Shown: piece by piece, positions 1 through 5,830 of the stretch
Position numbering within the stretch: the first letter of the stretch is position 1
How the letters are laid out: the number at the start of each line of letters is the position of its first letter
Assembly: GCA_006226225.1 (NCBI GenBank)
Contig: SBHI01000017.1
Span: forward strand, 1 to 6,687
Reading direction: 5' to 3'
From: Alphaproteobacteria bacterium
GTDB lineage: Bacteria; Pseudomonadota; Alphaproteobacteria; Micavibrionales; CSBR16-224
Length of the DNA: 6,687 nucleotides
Program-made: the position numbers and the translations under genes
Notes under the pieces: model-generated
The model's input: only the letters and a program-made list of their open reading frames with translations
The model's database searches: none
Told to the model about the DNA's origin: nothing

Positions 1-1454
1 TTTTGCGCAGGCTTCACCTCGTCCAGACTGACCGCGATGAAACTGCCGTCATCCATTTCCAGCACCTCGGCCTTGATATCGTCGTCTTTATTCATAGCAA
101 AGACTTTCCCCAGCACCGCCTGTGCGTGTTTTTCAGGGTTCAATCCATAAGCTTTACCATCCGCATCCATACTAGCCGCCGTCAAGAAAGGCACCTCATC
201 AAAACCGATATTCAGAAATTCCGCCGCTTCCTGCACATTGGCACCGCCTGCGAACATATCTTCCAACTCACTGATTTTTGTATAAAGCGGGTCAGAAGCA
301 TGATCCAATATCCAGTCACTGCGCAAGCTTTCCTTCACTTCGTCGAAAGAAGTCACATTGCCGCGTGCTGTCGCCGTAATATTCACAACATGCCAGCCCA
401 AAGGCGATTGAATGGGGCCAACCGCACCCGTGTCCTTTTCAAAGCCGAAAACCGCGCCGGAAATTTCTTCGGGAAAAATTGACTGCGCCGTATGTTCTTC
501 CGCTTCGATAATCTGCGCATCTTCTATTTTGGCTTTTTCAACTGCGGCGGCCAGCGTCTTTTCTTTTCCCTCCGCCAATTGTACAAAAACCGTTTTTGCA
601 TCTTCTTCCGTACCAAAAACCGCTTGCGTCACTGTACGTTTATCAGCCTCGGTATAATCAGCGATATGCTCTTCATAGGTTTTTTTCAGTTCTTCATCGC
701 TAACAATGTCGATACCTTCCATTTCGGTCAGGACTTTCTCCGGCGTTAGCACCAACATGGAGAAGGAACGATATTCCGGCGACATCCACAATACTGTTTT
801 TTCCGCATGAAATTTCTGCAAGCTCTCTTCATCCGGCACATCAACTTTGAATCCTTCATCAGAAATACGGATATAATCGCCTGCCCGCATCTCCATATCA
901 TATTGCAACCAGTCCACCACTTCCTGCTGCGGAGCGGTCACAGGCACAACCAGCGCCGACATCATAATTTCCACGGCCAGTTCCTGCCGCAGCATATCCA
1001 CCAGCGCCCGCTCGCTTAACTGGCGCTGCTGTAAAATCGTCGCCAAAGCCACGCTTTCCAGTGCTCCCTGATCAGTCAGCGGTTTTAGGTATTCACGTAT
1101 ACGTTCTGCTGCCACAACATCGCCAACAATCAGTCCGCTATCCGCCGTTGCCTTGACCAGCAGGCGCTTTTGCATTTGTTCCTGCAGCGTATCACGTGCC
1201 ACAACAGCACGCACATCCGGCTTTTGCGACAGCTCCGGCGGAATACGGCGTAAATCCATGCGGTATTGACGGTCAAATTCGACAAAACTGATCTCTTCCC
1301 CGGCCACATTCGCCACAGAGCCACGGGAAACCCCCGTACGCCAAAAGGAAATTGTGTCCATCAGCACAAGACCGCCCAGCGCGCCGCCCAGCAGCAGCAC
1401 CAGCACCGTCTTCAAAATCCATGAATTCATACCTTCACGCATGGCTTGCAACAT
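1..1454 (-). CDS. ppiD: PpiD-like SurA-N/parvulin periplasmic chaperone, membrane anchored (3' end cut by window)
   Basis: An uninterrupted minus-strand frame gives 484 residues and runs off the window without a stop. Residues 1-11 are a short cytoplasmic end and about 12-31 a single membrane helix (VLVLLLGGALGGLVL core), so the rest should be periplasmic. A SurA-N-like helical region spans about 45-200. A parvulin-type domain spans about 270-370, ending in the typical GPIQSPLGWHVV stretch (346-357). The first histidine expected in active parvulins appears to be Q277 (RTVTQAVF), while H355 is kept; weak or absent isomerase activity would fit known PpiD proteins, which act mainly as chaperones near the Sec translocon. 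The start at 1454 has an AAGGA site 8 bases upstream; a second ATG at 1442 lacks an equally good one. Family members are usually about 600 residues or more, so roughly the last quarter is probably missing. Divergent from tpiA. The family call is firm; ppiD as a symbol is by architecture. Confidence 0.88.
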   Translation of the reverse strand, partial: MLQAMREGMNSWILKTVLVLLLGGALGGLVLMDTISFWRTGVSRGSVANVAGEEISFVEFDRQYRMDLRRIPPELSQKPDVRAVVARDTLQEQMQKRLLVKATADSGLIVGDVVAAERIREYLKPLTDQGALESVALATILQQRQLSERALVDMLRQELAVEIMMSALVVPVTAPQQEVVDWLQYDMEMRAGDYIRISDEGFKVDVPDEESLQKFHAEKTVLWMSPEYRSFSMLVLTPEKVLTEMEGIDIVSDEELKKTYEEHIADYTEADKRTVTQAVFGTEEDAKTVFVQLAEGKEKTLAAAVEKAKIEDAQIIEAEEHTAQSIFPEEISGAVFGFEKDTGAVGPIQSPLGWHVVNITATARGNVTSFDEVKESLRSDWILDHASDPLYTKISELEDMFAGGANVQEAAEFLNIGFDEVPFLTAASMDADGKAYGLNPEKHAQAVLGKVFAMNKDDDIKAEVLEMDDGSFIAVSLDEVKPAQ

Positions 1455-1472
1455 GACGTTTTTCCTTTTTCC

Positions 1473-1500
1473 TTGTCTTCAAAATTTCGGTCGTTATATT
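1473..1500 (+). promoter_or_regulatory. Candidate sigma-70-type promoter for tpiA
   Basis: TTGTCT (1473-1478; 4 of 6 consensus bases), a 16-bp spacer, and TATATT (1495-1500; 5 of 6) point toward tpiA. Transcription would begin near 1507, leaving a leader of about 40 bases. This is the only sizeable non-coding stretch before tpiA, so some promoter is expected here. The assignment is by motif alone. Confidence 0.4.
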
Positions 1501-1520
1501 TATGCACATGTTTCATTAAA
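1493..1520 (-). promoter_or_regulatory. Weak candidate promoter for ppiD, overlapping the tpiA -10
   Basis: On the minus strand, TTTAAT (1520-1515; 3 of 6 matches to the -35) and TATAAC (1498-1493; 5 of 6 to the -10) are separated by 16 bp. The -10 overlaps the candidate tpiA -10 by four bases. The ppiD start lies about 39 bases downstream of the -10. The -35 is poor and the region is AT-rich, so chance matches are easy. Confidence 0.25.
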
Positions 1521-1545
1521 AAATAAAGGGTAAAGGGTAGAAGTC

Positions 1546-2307
1546 ATGGCGAATACGAAACTGATTGCCGGAAACTGGAAAATGAACGGTTTATCAACGG
1601 ATGGGCTGTCGCGTGCCAAGCATATTGCGGATTTCGCGACCAAAAACAAATCCGACTTAAACGGCAAGGCCGACATACTGCTCGCCCCGCCCGCAACATT
1701 AATATCCGCCCTGCATGATGTAACGAAACCATCACCTGTATTTCTGGGCGGACAAGACTGCCACCCTGAAACATCGGGTGCATTTACCGGCGATCTTTCC
1801 GCAGAAATGCTGAAAGATGCAGGTTGTTCTTATATCATTACAGGCCATTCCGAGCGCCGCGCCATCCACGGAGAGACAGATGAGCTGGTTTCCGCAAAGA
1901 CGGCCGCCACCCACCGTGCAGGGATGACGGCTGTTGTCTGTGTCGGAGAAACCGCCGTACAGCGTCAGGCAGGAGAGGCGGAAAAAACCGTCAAAACGCA
2001 GATCACGCAATCCTTGCCGGACACCATTCTGGCCGGAAACACGGTCATCGCCTATGAACCGGTCTGGGCAATCGGCACAGGACTAACCGCTACGATTGAA
2101 GATATCGAAGCCATGCACGGCTTTATCCGCAACCTGCTGGAAAAAAGCTTTCCGGTTATTGCCACAACGCATCTGCTTTACGGTGGCTCCGTCAAGGGTG
2201 CCAATGCCGCGCAGATTCTATCCTGTGCCAATGTCGATGGCGTACTTGTCGGCGGCGCCAGCCTGAATGGGCAGGAATTTTGCGATATTATCGCCGCCGC
2301 GCTCTAA
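1546..2307 (+). CDS. tpiA: Triosephosphate isomerase
   Basis: TpiA interconverts dihydroxyacetone phosphate and glyceraldehyde 3-phosphate in glycolysis and gluconeogenesis; it is a cytoplasmic (beta/alpha)8 barrel, normally a dimer. The 253-residue length is normal for the family. All signature parts are present: GNWKMN with N10 and K12 (phosphate and substrate binding), GGQDCHPETSGAFTGD (68-83), GHSERR with the electrophilic H101, the catalytic base E171 in AYEPVWAIGTG, whose 172-179 segment forms the mobile loop 6, and the phosphate-gripping YGGSVKGAN (212-220). Nothing suggests loss of activity. The ATG is preceded at 8 bases by AAAGGG (1532-1537), itself the second copy of a 7-base tandem AAAGGGT. 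The gene diverges from ppiD across 91 bp and is followed by a 162-bp gap before surE, which has its own candidate promoter. In many alphaproteobacteria tpiA is followed by secG and pyrG; that is not so here. Confidence 0.98.
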   Translation: MANTKLIAGNWKMNGLSTDGLSRAKHIADFATKNKSDLNGKADILLAPPATLISALHDVTKPSPVFLGGQDCHPETSGAFTGDLSAEMLKDAGCSYIITGHSERRAIHGETDELVSAKTAATHRAGMTAVVCVGETAVQRQAGEAEKTVKTQITQSLPDTILAGNTVIAYEPVWAIGTGLTATIEDIEAMHGFIRNLLEKSFPVIATTHLLYGGSVKGANAAQILSCANVDGVLVGGASLNGQEFCDIIAAAL

Positions 2308-2326
2308 AACATCTGCAAGAAGACGG

Positions 2327-2355
2327 TTTACGCCGCATACGCTTTTGCCTATACT
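2327..2355 (+). promoter_or_regulatory. Candidate promoter for the surE-pcm-nlpD operon
   Basis: TTTACG (2327-2332; 4 of 6) and TATACT (2350-2355; 5 of 6) are spaced by an optimal 17 bp. Transcription would start near 2362, giving a leader of about 108 bases before surE. The -10 lies in a perfect 13-base palindrome, CTATAC-T-GTATAG (2349-2361), which could be an operator or a chance AT-rich symmetry. No convincing terminator lies between tpiA and this site, so read-through from tpiA is also possible. Confidence 0.45.
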
Positions 2356-2360
2356 GTATA

Positions 2361-2403
2361 GTAAGCGCAAGGGGATGTTCTTTTTCCTGCGTGATCCGCT
2401 TAC
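2361..2403 (+). promoter_or_regulatory. Potential stem-loop in the 5' leader of surE mRNA
   Basis: GTAAGCG (2361-2367) is perfectly complementary to CGCTTAC (2397-2403). Inside it, AGGGGA (2370-2375) can pair with 2383-2388 through two G-U pairs, closing a 7-base loop, with an unpaired bulge between the two helices. If the promoter at 2327-2355 is used, this would be the first structure in the mRNA. It lacks a following U-run, so it is not a standard terminator of tpiA. It could stabilise the transcript or be chance; it does not match a riboswitch class I know. Confidence 0.3.
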
Positions 2404-2469
2404 CTGCGGGTTTCTTACAATAAAAGCCAAAAACAATAAAATCGTCCTAACGAAGCAAGGTTGACGTAT

Positions 2470-3258
2470 ATGCCGCAAATACCCTCGGATCTCGCCAAGG
2501 CGCGGATCATGATCTCTAATGATGACGGAATTCATTCACAAGGCATTAAGGTGCTGGAGGAATGCATTATTTCTCTGGGTTCAAGCCATTGTGTTGTCGC
2601 ACCAGAAAGCGAACAATCCGCTGCCGGACACTCGCTGACAATCCACAGACCGCTGCGCATCCAACGTTATGATGATAACCATTATTCCGTCTATGGAACA
2701 CCGACGGATTGTGTTGTTATGGGCCTTCAGCATGTGATGAAAGACGCACCGCCCGACTTGGTCGTTTCAGGCATTAACCACGGTAAAAATGCCGCTGATG
2801 ACGTCACTTATTCCGGCACGATTGCCGTTGCGATTGAGGCAACTTTGCTCGGCTGTCCCGCAATTGCGTTCAGTCAGCATATTGGCGGCGGCCACGGTGA
2901 TATCAACTGGGAAAGCGCCAAAACATGGGTTCCGAAAGTTTTAAAGAAACTCGCGGGTTTTGAAATTGTTGAAAACACACTGCTGAATGTCAATCTGCCG
3001 CGCGGCAATACGGAACCGAAAGGTATTATCGTCGTTCCGCAGGGCCATTACGAGGCCTCGGGCGACGATGTGATCGAATGTATGGATCCGCGCGGACGTA
3101 AATATTTCTGGATCGGCCCACCGCAACAGACAAATCATTCCGGCATGGATTATGATGCTGCGGCGCTGGAATCGGGCTATATCACGATTACACCGCTAAC
3201 GCTAAACCTGACCCACCATAAAACGCTGGAAGCCCTGAAGGAGAAAATCGGACCATGA
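2470..3258 (+). CDS. surE: 5'/3'-nucleotidase (stationary-phase survival protein SurE)
   Basis: SurE is a cytoplasmic, divalent-metal-dependent phosphatase acting on nucleoside 5'- and 3'-monophosphates; some members also cleave polyphosphate. The 262-residue protein has the family core in order: ISNDDG with metal ligands D18 and D19, APESEQSAAGHSLT with the ligand serine at S50, YGTPTDCV (75-82), and VSGINHGKN with ligand N103 followed by the YSGTIAVAIEA signature (114-124). All four expected metal ligands are present, so it should be active. The ATG at 2470 is preferred: it sits 9 bases after AAGG (2457-2460), whereas the in-frame TTG at 2461 directly abuts that site. The next ATG (2509) would remove the first beta strand. 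The start adds about 10 residues before the usual N-terminus. The stop overlaps the pcm start as ATGA, indicating translational coupling; surE-pcm is a widely conserved pair. Confidence 0.96.
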   Translation: MPQIPSDLAKARIMISNDDGIHSQGIKVLEECIISLGSSHCVVAPESEQSAAGHSLTIHRPLRIQRYDDNHYSVYGTPTDCVVMGLQHVMKDAPPDLVVSGINHGKNAADDVTYSGTIAVAIEATLLGCPAIAFSQHIGGGHGDINWESAKTWVPKVLKKLAGFEIVENTLLNVNLPRGNTEPKGIIVVPQGHYEASGDDVIECMDPRGRKYFWIGPPQQTNHSGMDYDAAALESGYITITPLTLNLTHHKTLEALKEKIGP

Positions 3259-4037
3259 GCCCTCCCGATATCACAACGGCGGCACGCCGTATCCGGCTTT
3301 TGATGAAACTGCGCCGCTCGGGCATTACCGACCGCGCCGTATTGGGGGCAATCGAACGCATCCCGCGTGAAGCTTTTGTACCGGAAACTTTTATTGATCA
3401 GGCTTATGAAGATATCGCCCTGCCGATCGGGCGCGGACAAACCATCAGTCAGCCTCTGGTCGTTGCCGCCATGACACAGGCCATGAAACTCAGCGACCGT
3501 CACAAAGTGCTGGAAGTCGGTACAGGGTCAGGTTATCAGGCGGCCATTCTGTCGCGGCTGTGCCGCCGCGTTTACAGTATCGAACGCCACCGCCCGCTGC
3601 TGGATATCGCCGAAGCGCGTTTTAAACAGTTGCGCCTGCACAATATTACGACCGTTGCGGGTGACGGTATGAAAGGCTGGCCGGAGCAAGCACCGTTTGA
3701 CCGCATTATCGTCACCGCTGCCGCCTCGCAGGAACCGCCAAAAGCCCTGCTGGAGCAACTATCTGTCGGTGGCATTCTGGTGATCCCGCTGGGAAAACAA
3801 AGCGGCGACCAATTTATTTACCGCATCACCCGCACCGAGAACGGTTATGAAAGCGAAAAAATGATGCCTGTACGTTTCGTGCCGCTCTTGCCGGATATTG
3901 CTCCTGACAATCTTGAAGAAACAGTCTCGCCAAACAGTACAGAGAAAAAACCTGCCGCCGCGAAAAAGGAAGAAAAAGAAAGAGATAATGAGTTCTCTCT
4001 TCCTTTTGCGGGTGATTTCAGCCTCGCGGGCGTGTAA
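3255..4037 (+). CDS. pcm: Protein-L-isoaspartate O-methyltransferase with an extra charged C-terminal tail
   Basis: Pcm (PIMT) uses S-adenosylmethionine to methylate isoaspartyl residues in aged proteins, starting their repair to aspartate. Visible landmarks are the PREAFVP region (37-43), the substrate-side GQTISQP (61-67), the SAM-binding motif I VLEVGTGSGYQAA (85-97), the acidic SIERH after the second strand (108-112), GDGMKGWPEQAPFDRI (136-151), and the core-ending VRFVPLL (206-212). The fold is therefore complete at about 212 residues, which is the usual bacterial length. Residues 213-260 are additional: a disordered-looking stretch rich in Lys, Glu and Ala (about 229-245), then a more hydrophobic end, FSLPFAGDFSLAGV. 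Codon use does not change across the junction and no frameshift is evident. The gene overlaps surE by four bases, so it is in the same operon and probably translationally coupled. Function is secure; the role of the tail is unknown. Confidence 0.96.
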   Translation: MSPPDITTAARRIRLLMKLRRSGITDRAVLGAIERIPREAFVPETFIDQAYEDIALPIGRGQTISQPLVVAAMTQAMKLSDRHKVLEVGTGSGYQAAILSRLCRRVYSIERHRPLLDIAEARFKQLRLHNITTVAGDGMKGWPEQAPFDRIIVTAAASQEPPKALLEQLSVGGILVIPLGKQSGDQFIYRITRTENGYESEKMMPVRFVPLLPDIAPDNLEETVSPNSTEKKPAAAKKEEKERDNEFSLPFAGDFSLAGV

Positions 4038-4066
4038 ACCGGATCAGCCGGAAAGGAGTCGTTAAG

Positions 4067-5149
4067 ATGAAAAACAAAATATGCCGCGTTTTCCGTCTGC
4101 TCCTGTGCTTTGGCCTGAGTGCTGTCGTTCTTTCCGGCTGTACGCCGAAACCGAAACCGGAGGTTGCCGTGACTCATCACGGTATGAACACGGCAGAAGT
4201 TGCAGGCACCGTCCTTGTACACCGTGACGACACGGTTTACACCATCGCCAAGAATTACAATCTGAACCCAGCAAAACTGATTGAAGAAAACGGCCTCAAC
4301 GCGCCTTACACGCTGGTTTCAGGGCAAAGATTATCTTTGCCGCAACCGCGTGACTACCGTGTACGCGAACGGGATACGCTTTACAGTATCGCACAGATGT
4401 TTCGTGTCGATATCAACGGCCTTGTCCGGATGAATAATCTTTCCCCGCCTTACCGCATTGCGCCGGGGCAGCTTTTACGTCTGCCGGATTCTTATGCCTA
4501 TACAAGCACCACCGCCTATGCATTGCCGCAAAATACGCAGCCCGGGATGCAACCCGCTGTTTATCAAAACAGTGATGCCGTCAGTCCGAATGCGCGCATA
4601 TCTTCGCGCTCTTCTATTGAAACGCAGGATTTAAGCGACGACCGCTATGAGAGCACGCAAACCACTTGGCTGGACACAAACAGAAATTCTGCTGCACCTG
4701 CACGGGTTCTGCGCAGCCCGACCCCGCCATCCGCTGCGCCGCAGCAGTTGGCAAAACCCCATAAAGCAAGTGGCGCCGACTACTTCATCTGGCCGGTCAA
4801 GGGTAAAATCCTGTCTGATTACGGCCCGAAAGAAGGCGGGCTGCATAATGACGGCATCAATATCGGCGCGCCGGGCGGCACCCCCGTCAAGGCTGCCGCA
4901 GACGGCACCGTTGTCTATGTCGGGGATGAGCTCAGCAGCTTCGGCAATCTGGTACTGGTGCGTCACGGCAATGGCTGGGTCAGCGCCTATGGCCATTTGC
5001 AAAATGCCGGTGTTAGCCGCGGTGATACTGTTAAACGCGGGCAGGTGCTGGGCACCGTTGGTAAAAGCGGAAATGTCGCCGCGCCGCAGCTACATTTTGA
5101 GCTGCGTCAGGGCCGCAATGCCCTCAACCCCCGCCAGCATCTTTCCTAA
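4067..5149 (+). CDS. nlpD: NlpD/DipM-like lipoprotein: two LysM repeats and a degenerate LytM (M23) domain
   Basis: The 360-residue protein starts with a lipoprotein signal ending in the lipobox VLSGC, so C25 should be lipidated. Two LysM peptidoglycan-binding repeats lie at about 48-92 (GTVLVHRDDTVYTIAKNYNL) and 96-140 (DYRVRERDTLYSIAQMF). A Ser/Pro/Gln-rich linker runs from about 141 to 236. A LytM/M23 domain covers about 240-357. Compared with active enzymes, the HxGxD zinc motif reads NDGIN (N261, N265), and the first histidine of HxH is Q341 in QLHFEL; H343 and H310 remain. This matches NlpD and DipM, which do not cut peptidoglycan but activate cell-separation hydrolases; I infer the same here. 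AAAGGAG lies 8 bases before the ATG, and the gene begins 29 bp after pcm, in one operon. The stop is a tandem TAATAA. Whether the best name is nlpD or dipM cannot be decided from the sequence alone. Confidence 0.9.
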   Translation: MKNKICRVFRLLLCFGLSAVVLSGCTPKPKPEVAVTHHGMNTAEVAGTVLVHRDDTVYTIAKNYNLNPAKLIEENGLNAPYTLVSGQRLSLPQPRDYRVRERDTLYSIAQMFRVDINGLVRMNNLSPPYRIAPGQLLRLPDSYAYTSTTAYALPQNTQPGMQPAVYQNSDAVSPNARISSRSSIETQDLSDDRYESTQTTWLDTNRNSAAPARVLRSPTPPSAAPQQLAKPHKASGADYFIWPVKGKILSDYGPKEGGLHNDGINIGAPGGTPVKAAADGTVVYVGDELSSFGNLVLVRHGNGWVSAYGHLQNAGVSRGDTVKRGQVLGTVGKSGNVAAPQLHFELRQGRNALNPRQHLS

Positions 5150-5167
5150 TAAAAACAAGTCATTACC

Positions 5168-5193
5168 GTCAAGTTACCACCCCGTAATTTGAC
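5168..5193. repeat. 10-bp inverted repeat between nlpD and the 5262 gene, overlapping a -35 box
   Basis: GTCAAGTTAC (5168-5177) and GTAATTTGAC (5184-5193) pair over 10 positions with one G-T wobble, across a 6-base CACCCC centre. The right arm includes five bases of the TTGACA box at 5189-5194. No T-run follows, so it is a poor intrinsic terminator for the nlpD operon, although a weak terminator role is not excluded. An operator for a dimeric regulator of the downstream gene is the alternative. Confidence 0.5.
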
Positions 5194-5217
5194 ATATTTG
5201 CAATATCGCGTTATCTT
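5189..5217 (+). promoter_or_regulatory. Strong candidate sigma-70-type promoter for the 5262 gene
   Basis: A perfect TTGACA (5189-5194), an exact 17-bp spacer, and TATCTT (5212-5217; 4 of 6) point toward the gene at 5262. Transcription would start around 5224, giving a leader of about 38 bases. This suggests that the 5262 gene is transcribed separately from the surE-pcm-nlpD operon. The -35 is shared with the inverted repeat at 5168-5193. Confidence 0.6.
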
Positions 5218-5261
5218 TTCAAGATATGTAAAACCGCTTTGCGCGAAAAGGATTCCGCCGC

Positions 5262-5732
5262 ATGAAAGACGATTTTCAAAAAGCCATTGAAAAGGCCAAT
5301 CTCTATGCCGAGCAAGCGATGGTCGTGACCCTCAGCTTTGCCGATGTCGCCATTGAAGAAACGCTGAAAACCCGTGACGGCAATATTATTGAACATGATA
5401 AACAGCATTACAAACCTGCTGAAACAGGCGCGGCTTTCCTGAAATATCTCGCGGATGAAAAAATCCCGCATGTGCTAATTCATCAGGCCGATGACCATCT
5501 GACCATTGCACTGGCGCGTGAGGAACTTGCTCCGCCGGGCGAAGCCGGAGAGGAAAACGCCCGCGCCGTTGTTGCCGGATTTTTCAAAGACGGCAAACAG
5601 ATTGCCCTGACATCCGAGGCTTATTATCAAAAAGAAGTTTCGCATGCAGAGATAAAAAACAGACTACTCTCTCCCGTCAGCCCGCTGCGCCGCGAAGTCG
5701 CCAGAAATGCCGCCCGCCTGAACGGTAAATAA
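5262..5732 (+). CDS. Hypothetical protein of 156 residues, probably cytoplasmic
   Basis: I do not recognise this family. The coding call is supported by an ATG with AAGGA 9 bases upstream (5248-5252), a good promoter further upstream, a clear stop, and codon use like the neighbours. The protein is charged and soluble-looking, with no signal peptide and no membrane helix. Residues 1-20 look helical, 20-35 (MVVTLSFADVAIEETL) strand/helix, and 70-86 (HVLIHQADDHLTIALAR) a likely strand pair with three histidines. Residues 104-124 are another probable strand pair (AVVAGFFKDGKQIALTSE). The end is basic and helical (SPLRREVARNAARLNGK). No catalytic or nucleotide-binding motif is evident, and the histidines are not in a known metal motif. 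Its place after nlpD gives no firm hint, because it seems to have its own promoter. Existence of the gene is likely; function is unknown. Confidence 0.8.
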   Translation: MKDDFQKAIEKANLYAEQAMVVTLSFADVAIEETLKTRDGNIIEHDKQHYKPAETGAAFLKYLADEKIPHVLIHQADDHLTIALAREELAPPGEAGEENARAVVAGFFKDGKQIALTSEAYYQKEVSHAEIKNRLLSPVSPLRREVARNAARLNGK

Positions 5733-5770
5733 TCCCGCCAAACCGACTCGCAGTTTTGCCACAGCTATTT

Positions 5771-5776
5771 TATAAT
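5771..5776 (+). promoter_or_regulatory. Perfect -10 hexamer (TATAAT) before the hydrolase gene
   Basis: TATAAT lies in the 98-bp gap between the 5262 gene and the hydrolase. No good -35 is found at the right distance: CTCGCA (5747-5752, 18-bp spacer) matches only 3 of 6, and the better TTGCCA (5756-5761) is too close. Transcription would start near 5783, about 48 bases before the ATG. It may be a weak or activator-dependent promoter. Confidence 0.4.
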
Positions 5777-5799
5777 TCAGGCAGCAATATTCACCACAA

Positions 5800-5815
5800 C
5801 CCTTCCGCCTAAGGG
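5800..5815 (+). promoter_or_regulatory. Small hairpin that could cover the hydrolase ribosome-binding site
   Basis: CCCTT (5800-5804) pairs with AAGGG (5811-5815) around a 6-base loop. AAGGGA (5811-5816) is the only Shine-Dalgarno-like sequence before the hydrolase. Pairing would hide it from the ribosome. The stem is only 5 bp and may be chance. Confidence 0.25.
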
Positions 5816-5830
5816 AAGCAAATTAGATTG

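Noticed and set aside
3..482. A 159-codon open frame on the plus strand
   Set aside because: It lies wholly antisense to the ppiD-like gene, has no convincing ribosome site, and its translation resembles no protein. The minus-strand frame has clear domain signatures.
2353..2370. TACTGTATAG resembling half of an E. coli LexA box
   Set aside because: The second half (ACAG at the required spacing) is absent, and alphaproteobacterial LexA normally uses a GTTC/GAAC-type site.
2395..2412. A possible intrinsic terminator of tpiA (ATCCGC paired with GCGGGT)
   Set aside because: The stem is 6 bp with a wobble and is followed by TTCTTAC rather than a run of T. It also competes with the longer-range pairing at 2361-2403.
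2267..2464. A small open frame bridging tpiA and surE
   Set aside because: It starts inside tpiA in another frame, has no good Shine-Dalgarno sequence, and its translation is low-information. The gap is better explained as a leader and promoter.
4039..4051. CCGG-ATCAG-CCGG symmetry just before the nlpD ribosome site
   Set aside because: A 4-bp stem is too short to mean much, and the strong AAAGGAG lies outside it.
4647..5192. A 181-codon plus-strand frame inside the lipoprotein gene
   Set aside because: It is a +1-frame shadow of the LytM region. The overlapping frame carries LysM and LytM signatures and a lipobox; this one has none.
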